A DNA stretch of 64,000 nt from Streptosporangium carneum (GTDB lineage: Bacteria > Actinomycetota > Actinomycetes > Streptosporangiales > Streptosporangiaceae). Shown one piece after another: positions 58,651 to 64,000 of this stretch (its first letter is position 1; each line of letters begins with the position of its first letter). A model generated the notes under the pieces. That model was not told the origin of the DNA and did not search any database. It saw nothing but the letters and a program-made list of their open reading frames with translations. The translations under genes were made by a program, and so were the position numbers. The stretch is from positions 87,638 to 151,637 of the forward strand of contig NZ_BSEV01000001.1 in the NCBI RefSeq assembly GCF_027922005.1, given 5' to 3'.

Positions 58651-59535
58651 TCACGGGACGGCCGGGGTACGGCCGCGGCGGCACAGGGCGCACCGGGCGG
58701 GGTGGGAGGCGCCGTGCGGGCAGCCATCGGTCGCCAGGGCCTCGGCCAGGGTCCGGTCGGCCGGTCCGGCCCGGGGCGTGGTGTCGACCGGGTCCGGCAG
58801 CTCGGCCAGGCGGCTGCTCAGGACCGCGTACGGGTTGCGGACGCCGACGGTGTTGGCGCCGACGTGCTCGGCCAGCGAAGCAGGGCTCCAGCCGCCGGCG
58901 AGCGCGGCCGTGACGGCCGGGGCCAGGCGCCGGACCTGTGCCGGTGACAGCGGCCAGGCCGCGCCGAGCGCTGCGGCGAAGCTCCGGACCGGCTCGGGGA
59001 TCTCCTGCCCCGGCTCACCGCCGCCTGAGGCCCGGCCCGGCGCCGGAGCGCCGCTCGCACGTGCCCGCGCAGGCGGTGGTGGTTCATGGTGGTTCTCTGG
59101 TGGATTGGGTGACGCCTGTGTCACCCCTCCCCTGACACCTGTGTCACCCCTCGCGGTCGCCTGTGTCAGCCCGGACGGATTGTCAGGGGTGACATCCCGT
59201 CCGGGGTCGAACGAGTTATCCACAGTTTCCACAGACTCGTACACAGGTTCGATATCGCTGTGCACAGGCTTGCGGAGCACCAGGGAATACCCGTTCGTCC
59301 CACGAGGTCCGATTCCGCGATGCACGACCAGGTGCCCGGCGGCGACCAGGTCGGCCATGACCCGCCGTACCGAGCGGGGGCTGATGTTGGCCTTGCGGGC
59401 GATGGTCGCCACCGCGGGCCAGCACCCGGTCCCGTCGTCGCGGGAGCAGGCGTCGGCCAGCGCCAGCAGCACCAGGCGCTGGTTGCCGGACGTCGGCGAG
59501 TGCTGCCACACCCAGTTCATGACCGCGATGCTCAT
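58651..59535 (-). CDS. Replication-initiator-like winged-helix protein
   Basis: ATG 59535, preceded by GGGGAGGCACG, is the chosen start; it overlaps the stop of the next upstream gene (ATGA). The 294-residue protein starts MSIAVMNWVWQHSPTSGNQR and has ACSRDDGTGCWPAVATIARK then ISPRSVRRVMADLVAAGHLV, the winged-helix pattern of helix-turn-helix-domain (GntR/replication-related) proteins found in AICEs and plasmids. A Pro/Ala-rich linker and a C-terminal domain (DGCPHGASHPARCALCRRG, zinc-like) follow. It is likely a replication or regulatory protein. Confidence 0.78.
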   Translation of the reverse strand: MSIAVMNWVWQHSPTSGNQRLVLLALADACSRDDGTGCWPAVATIARKANISPRSVRRVMADLVAAGHLVVHRGIGPRGTNGYSLVLRKPVHSDIEPVYESVETVDNSFDPGRDVTPDNPSGLTQATARGDTGVRGGVTQASPNPPENHHEPPPPARARASGAPAPGRASGGGEPGQEIPEPVRSFAAALGAAWPLSPAQVRRLAPAVTAALAGGWSPASLAEHVGANTVGVRNPYAVLSSRLAELPDPVDTTPRAGPADRTLAEALATDGCPHGASHPARCALCRRGRTPAVP

Positions 59536-59756
59536 CGTGCCTCCCCCGCTCCGGGCAGGCGCAGGCCCCGGAACGGCCGAACCACCGCCTGCCCGTCGAC
59601 CCGCCGTACGAGGACGTTGCGTGGCGCCGGCCGGGGCGCCCGACGCCAGGTCGGCCACGAGGGGCGGCCGGGCAGCGGCCGGGCCTTCGACGGCGCCGCG
59701 TAGGCGACGACCACCGTGACGGCCCGGCCCCGCTCCAGATACGTGCGACCGATCAC
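59532..59756 (-). CDS. AICE-type small protein (74 residues)
   Basis: GTG 59756 overlaps the stop of the exonuclease-like gene upstream (GTGA), and the stop overlaps the initiator-like gene's ATG. The 74 residues read GRTYLERGRAVTVVVAYAAP and later RNVLVRRVDGQAVVRPFRGL, a recurring pattern of small proteins in actinobacterial integrative elements. The function is unknown. Confidence 0.75.
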   Translation of the reverse strand: MIGRTYLERGRAVTVVVAYAAPSKARPLPGRPSWPTWRRAPRPAPRNVLVRRVDGQAVVRPFRGLRLPGAGEAR

Positions 59757-60703
59757 CGGACCGCCTCGGACTCGGCGACCGGGCCGATGGCCGCGACCCG
59801 GCGGAGAAGCCTGAGCATCTGGTGAGCCCGCTCCAGGGCATCGCCCACGGGCGGCTCCGGAGTCGCCGGCCTGTGCTCCGGCGGCCCGCCGTGGTGACCG
59901 CTCCAGTGCAGGACCCGCTCCGCCAGCTCGTGGCCGTGCCTCACCCGCCACTCCGGCAGGGCCCTGACGGCACCGTGGGCGGCGTGCCACCACCCGGCGA
60001 GGCCTCGCGTGAGGCCGTACATCTCCGAGCCTCTCCAGGCGACCAGCCGACGGCCGCCGAAGACCTCGACGAGCCTCTCGGCCACCTGGTCGAGAGGCAC
60101 GGCGTCGGCCGCGACGTCGCGCTTACGCCGGGGCGGAGCCGACGGCGTCAGGGCGACGTCGACGAGGACCTGGCCGTCGACGGAGAGCACCACGACACGG
60201 CTCGGCGCAGTTCGCTCCCATACACCCTCGGCCGGGCGAACCGGGATCTCGGTGACCGCCACGACGGCCGCGGCCGGGTCGGCCAGCACCTCGCGGGCCC
60301 AGGCGGCCGCGGCGGCCCGGTCGCGCTGCCAGGCACGGTGCCGGGCGTCGTGGTTGCGGATGTCCATCATCGCCATGACGCACTCACCGCACGCGAGCGC
60401 GCGGTCCACCGACAGCTCCAGCGGGCGCGTCGACTCCGTCAGACACACCCCGCAGACGTAGGCGTGGGTACGGCGGGCCCGGGCGGCGGCCACCTGGGCC
60501 TCACTGAGCGGCCGCATGGGCCGGGCCGTCTCGATCTCGTACAGGGGCGCATGCTTGTTGCCGTGGTAGAACAGCCAGCCGCGCGGTGCCTGCCCCTCGG
60601 CGGGACGGCGCCGGTGGTCCCGGACCAGCTGTGTCCGGGTGGCCAGGCCGTCGGGCACCTCGTCGTAGCGGTAGACGGGCAGGCCGTCGATGTGGGAAGC
60701 CAT
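59753..60703 (-). CDS. Degenerate exonuclease-like element protein with Cys cluster
   Basis: ATG 60703 (GAGGTGAACCC upstream) is the chosen start. The 316-residue protein has a zinc-like CGVC...CGEC pair, then WAREVLADPAAAVVAVTEIP. In related element proteins this segment is followed by a DETTGL motif of DEDD exonucleases. Here that motif is replaced, so the catalytic acids appear lost, although later strands (VVVLSVDGQVLVDVALTP, VEVFGGRRLVAWRGSEMYGL) fit the fold. It is the first visible gene of a tightly coupled three-gene unit. The assignment is an inference. Confidence 0.6.
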   Translation of the reverse strand: MASHIDGLPVYRYDEVPDGLATRTQLVRDHRRRPAEGQAPRGWLFYHGNKHAPLYEIETARPMRPLSEAQVAAARARRTHAYVCGVCLTESTRPLELSVDRALACGECVMAMMDIRNHDARHRAWQRDRAAAAAWAREVLADPAAAVVAVTEIPVRPAEGVWERTAPSRVVVLSVDGQVLVDVALTPSAPPRRKRDVAADAVPLDQVAERLVEVFGGRRLVAWRGSEMYGLTRGLAGWWHAAHGAVRALPEWRVRHGHELAERVLHWSGHHGGPPEHRPATPEPPVGDALERAHQMLRLLRRVAAIGPVAESEAVR

Positions 60704-60780
60704 GGGTTCACCTCGATCTGTGAAAGTCAGCATGAGCGTGCGCACCCCGCCCGGGGCGGGGGCGCGTTCGGGGCGAACGG

Positions 60781-61899
60781 TCAGAGCGCGAAGACGGCCG
60801 CGACCGCGAGGGCGGCCAGCGCGGCGAACGCCAGGTCGATCGCCAGCCGCAGCCGCCGGTACTTGGCCCGGGCGGTCCGTGACAGGTGGACGATGTCGCG
60901 CGCCCGCCGGGCCTGCGGGTCGTCGGCCAGTACGGCCAGCAGCTCCTCGGCGTCCCTGACGGCGGCGTGGGCGACGAACCCCGTCCCCGGCCCGGAGCGC
61001 GGCAGGGACGGCCGGATCACGCCCAACGCCACGGCCGAGGAGGCGCCCAGCAGCGCCACCGCGCCCGCCAGGCCGACGCGGGCCGGGACGGCCAGCTCAG
61101 GAGCCAGTACCGACAGCGCGGCCAGAACGCTGAAGGCGGTCCCCGCGAACGCGAGCACCGTGGCGGCCTTGGCGTCGGTACGGGCCAGCTCGGTGCGGAC
61201 CGCCTCGGTCTCGGCGAGCAGCTCGGCGGCGCCGTGCTCGTCGAGACGGTCCGGCCGGGCCCGTACCGTTCCGGAGACGGCTACCGGTACGGCCTGCGTC
61301 GGCGTCTCCGAAGCCGGGGTGAGGGGCGGGCGGGTGGCGAGGTCCTCGACGAGGGCCAGGTCGAGGTCGTCGATGACGATGACGTGCGCGGTGGCCAGCA
61401 GGTCGACCCAGACCGGGGCCAGGCCGGGGCAGGCGGCGAACTGCTCGTCGGTGATCAGGCCGTGGGCGTGGTCGACGGTGCGGTAGGCCAGGGCCTGGAC
61501 CTGGTGGGCCATCAGCCAGCGCGGACGGCCGGCCGCGCGGACGCTGGGCGCCACCTCTCCGGTCAGGGTCGTCTGGAACAGGTGCCAGTAGTGACCCGAC
61601 CGGTCCACACCGGTGCACCGGTCGTAGCGGCCCGGGCGCCATCCTGCGGTGACGGGCGTCAGGTGGCCGACGATCAGGCCGGTCTGCTCGGCCACCAGGG
61701 CGCGGGCGGCCTGCTCGGGCTCGCCGTAGGGGGCGAGGTGCCCGGCGGGAGGCGCGATGCCGGGGGCGGTGGCCTGCTCGAACATCAGGTACTGGCCTGC
61801 GGCGTCCTGGACGATGACGCCCACGCTCCTGTGCTCACAGGCGGTCAGTGATGTCGTGGCCGGGGCCGGGGTGGTGCCGTTGGCGGCGGTGATGTGCAT
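60781..61899 (-). CDS. NUDIX domain fused to Pycsar-effector-like membrane domain
   Basis: A protein of 372 residues. Residues 20-150 look like a NUDIX fold, but the catalytic box is degenerate: GHLAPYGEPEQAARALVAEQ lacks the RE glutamate of RExxEE. From about residue 220 a second domain follows: AELLAETEAVRTELARTDAK, hydrophobic segments ATVLAFAGTAFSVLAALSVL and VGLAGAVALLGASSAVALGV, then RARDIVHLSRTARAKYRRLR and a C-terminal hydrophobic helix. This order matches the Pycsar effector (PycTM, DUF5706) family, in which membrane helices are activated by cyclic pyrimidines. No cyclase gene is near it. Confidence 0.72.
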   Translation of the reverse strand: MHITAANGTTPAPATTSLTACEHRSVGVIVQDAAGQYLMFEQATAPGIAPPAGHLAPYGEPEQAARALVAEQTGLIVGHLTPVTAGWRPGRYDRCTGVDRSGHYWHLFQTTLTGEVAPSVRAAGRPRWLMAHQVQALAYRTVDHAHGLITDEQFAACPGLAPVWVDLLATAHVIVIDDLDLALVEDLATRPPLTPASETPTQAVPVAVSGTVRARPDRLDEHGAAELLAETEAVRTELARTDAKAATVLAFAGTAFSVLAALSVLAPELAVPARVGLAGAVALLGASSAVALGVIRPSLPRSGPGTGFVAHAAVRDAEELLAVLADDPQARRARDIVHLSRTARAKYRRLRLAIDLAFAALAALAVAAVFAL

Positions 61900-62001
61900 G
61901 ATGGTGTTACCTCTCGATCTATTGGGTTTGGGAGGGTGCGGGCGCGCCCGGCGTGGGTTGTCTTGGCGGATTGGCCACGTTGGTGCGCGCCCGTCGGCGT
62001 G

Positions 62002-63171
62002 TCAGGCGGCGGAGCGGTCGCCGGCCAGCAGCTCCTGCAGCAGGGGCCGGTGCGCGGCGAACACCTGGCCGTCGTAGGTGCGCGCCAGGTGGGCCGTCAG
62101 GACGCGGTAGGTGTCGGCGCGCACCCACGCGGCCCGTTTGGCGTCGTCGGCACCCACCGGGACGGGGAAGTCTGTCCAGTGGCCGGTATCCAGGTGCGTC
62201 CGGGCAGGCACGGTGACCATCCACGCCTCATCGCTGGCGCGGGGGTCGGGGACGTACCGGGCCGGAAGCGCCGTCCAGATCACCCCCTCCAGGACGAGGC
62301 CGGTCTCCTCGGCCAGCTCCCGCACCGCCGCATCGGCCGGGCTCTCGCCGGGGTCGACCTCGCCGCCGGGCAGCGCCCAGCCGTGCCCGTCGGCCCGCTC
62401 GACCATGACCAGCCACCGGGCGCCCTCCTCGTCGACGGCGGTCACGACGGCGTCGGCGCACAGCTGCTCACCCCAGTGGCCCAGCTCGCCGCGACCGCGC
62501 CCGATACCGGTCTTCTCGCACGGGTTGAGCGGGCGGCCGTCGACGACCTGGAAGGGGATCGCGGCGGCGGCCTGCCGGGCGGGCCAGTCGATCACGGTCG
62601 GGTCGGTTTCGGGGTCGGCCCAGCCGTCGCGGACGCCCTCGACCAGGACGGCGGGGTGCGTGTAGGTGTTCTTTCTGATCATGAGGGTTGGCTCCTTTCT
62701 CTGGATGACGGGCTTGTCGAGGTCGCGGTGGGTGACGCTCGTGCTGACCTGTACGCGGCGCAGCAGGTCGGCCACGGCCTCGGCCAGGGCGACCGAGCGG
62801 TGGCGGCCGCCGACGCAGCCGATGGCGATCTGGATGGGGCGGCCGCCGGGCCGGTCCAGCGCACCGCGCAGGCCCAGGGCGGCCGAGGCCAGGCCGCGCA
62901 CGGCCTCGATGGCGCCGGGCGTGGCCAGCACGTGGGCGCGGACCGTGGCGTCCAGGCCGGTGCGGTACCGCATCGCCGGGTCTACGTGCGGGTCGCGAAG
63001 TGAGGTATGCACATCGAGGGTGACGTCGGCGGTGGGAGCCGGGGCGTGGCCGTAGCCGAAACTGGTGACCACCACCGTCGTGTGGTCGCCGTTCCGGTCA
63101 GTGCCGTACATCTCGGCGGCGGCCGTGGGCAACTGGGCAACGGCCTGCTGCAGGGCGTAGTCGGTGCTCAT
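62002..63171 (-). CDS. RapZ C-terminal-like domain fused to NUDT9-like NUDIX
   Basis: ATG 63171 is the chosen start (AGAAGG upstream). Residues 1-120 have the RapZ C-terminal pattern (GCVGGRHRSVALAEAVADLL). The second half from about residue 165 resembles NUDT9/TRPM2-type ADP-ribose hydrolases: RPLNPCEKTGIGRGRGELGH and LCADAVVTAV, with an intact NUDIX box (GGEVDPGESPADAAVRELAE). The frame is continuous, with no stop or restart between the halves, although an internal ATG (MIRKNTYTHP) could start the NUDIX part alone. It may hydrolyse ADP-ribose or a related nucleotide. Confidence 0.75.
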   Translation of the reverse strand: MSTDYALQQAVAQLPTAAAEMYGTDRNGDHTTVVVTSFGYGHAPAPTADVTLDVHTSLRDPHVDPAMRYRTGLDATVRAHVLATPGAIEAVRGLASAALGLRGALDRPGGRPIQIAIGCVGGRHRSVALAEAVADLLRRVQVSTSVTHRDLDKPVIQRKEPTLMIRKNTYTHPAVLVEGVRDGWADPETDPTVIDWPARQAAAAIPFQVVDGRPLNPCEKTGIGRGRGELGHWGEQLCADAVVTAVDEEGARWLVMVERADGHGWALPGGEVDPGESPADAAVRELAEETGLVLEGVIWTALPARYVPDPRASDEAWMVTVPARTHLDTGHWTDFPVPVGADDAKRAAWVRADTYRVLTAHLARTYDGQVFAAHRPLLQELLAGDRSAA

Positions 63172-63215
63172 GAACTGTCCTTCTCTGGGTTGAAGGGTGA
63201 TAGGGCGGGTGCGGG

Positions 63216-63956
63216 TCAGGAGGCGGTGGCGACCGCGCGGCGGCGGGCACGCAGGGTGGGGTGGGTGCCGGTGATCCAGCCGCCGGCCCGGTACCACCAC
63301 GGGTCAGCCGGAGCTTCGGCCAGGGTGGTGGTGACGATGGAGTGGCCGGGCAGTCCGGCGCCGTCCAGCAGCCGCACCGAGTAGACGTCGGCGGCGATCT
63401 CCTCGCGCCGCTCGTCGCGGCGCTCCAGGAGGGTGAGCACCACTCCGGCGGCCAGGCCCAGCACCATCAGCCATCCCGGGGCACCGGCGAGCACGGCGCC
63501 CATGGTGAGGGCGATGACGATGCGGACGTCCCGGCCGCGGGCGGAGCCGTGGGTGTGGCCCAGGGCGTGGTGAGCGACCTCGTGGGCCAGCGCCCCGTGC
63601 AGCCGCGCCGCCGGCCCGTTCAACAGGCCGGTGCCCAGGCCGATGCGGCGCACCCCGGTGCAGGGGTCGGTGTAGCTGACGGCCGCGTCCTCAAGGCCGG
63701 GCTCGATGACGACCAGGACGTCGTCGACCGTGGCGGTCCGGGTGAGCATCCCGGTCAGCCGGGCGAGTTCGGCCGCCTCGGCCGACGCGGCGGGGATGGG
63801 CGTGGAGGCCTCGGCCTCTTCACCGTCGGCCGGAGCGTCCGTCCGCGGCGCCTGGCGATCGTCGAGCGGGTCGGGATCGACGGCGGGTGGGATCAGGTCG
63901 GGCCAGTCGGCGGCGGAGATGACGCGCCCCTGCAGCGGGGCGTCGGTGCGGTTCAT
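63216..63956 (-). CDS. M48-family metalloprotease
   Basis: A protein of 246 residues. The zinc motif is ALAHEVAHHALGHTHGS (HExxH) with a later Glu in REEIAADVYSVRLL, the M48 layout. Hydrophobic segments (RIVIALTMGAVLAGAPGWLM) suggest membrane attachment. GGAAGGACC precedes the ATG. It is similar to HtpX/Ste24-like enzymes and is carried by the element, possibly for mating or surface remodelling. Confidence 0.88.
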   Translation of the reverse strand: MNRTDAPLQGRVISAADWPDLIPPAVDPDPLDDRQAPRTDAPADGEEAEASTPIPAASAEAAELARLTGMLTRTATVDDVLVVIEPGLEDAAVSYTDPCTGVRRIGLGTGLLNGPAARLHGALAHEVAHHALGHTHGSARGRDVRIVIALTMGAVLAGAPGWLMVLGLAAGVVLTLLERRDERREEIAADVYSVRLLDGAGLPGHSIVTTTLAEAPADPWWYRAGGWITGTHPTLRARRRAVATAS

Positions 63957-64000
63957 CGTGGTCCTTCCAGGCGGTGTACGGGGTGTGCGGGTGTACGGGT

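Larger units (their letters stand above)
56662..64000. mobile_element. Integrated element (AICE-like) at tRNA-Leu(GAG), left end
   Basis: Starting inside the tRNA-Leu 3' end and running past the right edge, all genes are on the minus strand: serine integrase, small protein, initiator-like winged-helix protein, 74-residue protein, exonuclease-like protein, NUDIX-Pycsar-effector-like fusion, RapZ/NUDIX fusion and M48 peptidase. Small AICE-type proteins and NUDIX genes are typical of actinomycete integrative and conjugative elements. Transfer genes (FtsK-like) and the second att site are not in the window. Confidence 0.82.

Noticed and set aside
33202-61899. A Pycsar pair formed by the cyclase-fold gene and the PycTM-like protein
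   Set aside because: They are 27 kb apart, on different strands and in different genomic contexts, and the cyclase-fold protein lacks a transition-state residue.

Overview
The window looks like chromosomal DNA of a high-GC mycelial actinomycete, most likely a Streptosporangiales-type organism. The inference rests on very GC-rich third codon positions, many GTG starts, a cell-surface protein built from chaplin repeats, a dTMP kinase fused to an MFS transporter, a DUF5703 gene divergent from topA, and an integrative element whose gene content resembles actinomycete integrative and conjugative elements (AICEs). The species itself cannot be read from the sequence.

Layout. Positions 1-9 kb hold regulatory and accessory genes: a truncated NarL-type two-component pair, a cytochrome P450, an OmpR-type two-component system flanked by two lipoproteins, a membrane protein/Xre pair, a DUF4386 protein and a quinone-oxidoreductase-like enzyme. 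9-25 kb holds a secreted TAP-type hydrolase, a low-GC PadR-membrane protein pair, a CoA-binding protein, an RDD protein, a TetR regulator, a DUF2306 protein, a large LuxR ATPase, and a five-gene operon (SnoaL-like, SDR, NmrA-like, MBL-fold lipoprotein, alpha/beta hydrolase) divergent from a LysR regulator.

From 24.9 to 30.4 kb lies a decayed genomic island targeted to tRNA-Thr(CGT). The complete tRNA gene is at its right end, and two partial copies of the tRNA 3' half mark older or tandem insertion points. Inside are a tyrosine-integrase C-terminal remnant, two secreted-protein genes (one I36-inhibitor-like), a small membrane protein and a CopG-like protein.

30-38 kb starts with a second TAP-type lipoprotein and a Crp/Fnr regulator. 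It then contains the most unusual locus in the window, a tightly coupled four-gene operon at 33.2-38.4 kb: a nucleotide-cyclase-fold protein, a P-loop NTPase with helical repeats, an SPFH-like protein and a DUF4407 membrane protein. The first two proteins share a short motif (VINN-x6-A-x4-FGI) with identical internal spacing, at the C-terminus of one and near the N-terminus of the other. That layout resembles the motif-matching seen in NLR/STAND-effector amyloid signalling pairs, so the operon is a candidate conflict or stress-sensing system.

38.7-56.5 kb is core genome: PSP1/RicT-like protein, glycosyltransferase with partner, SigE-family sigma factor with a membrane-anchored partner, holB, MFS-tmk, a metallophosphoesterase with an apparent frameshift, topA, DUF5703, a seven-repeat chaplin-like surface protein, and an M20 peptidase. 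Several intergenic tandem repeats (20, 29, 38 and 44 bp periods) occur here and earlier.

From 56.6 kb to the right edge is an integrated element in tRNA-Leu(GAG). Its serine integrase ends antisense to the tRNA. Behind it are a small protein, a replication-initiator-like winged-helix protein, a 74-residue AICE-type protein, a degenerate exonuclease-like protein, a NUDIX domain fused to a Pycsar-effector-like membrane domain, a RapZ-C/NUDT9-like NUDIX fusion, and an M48 peptidase. The other end of the element and its transfer genes lie outside the window.
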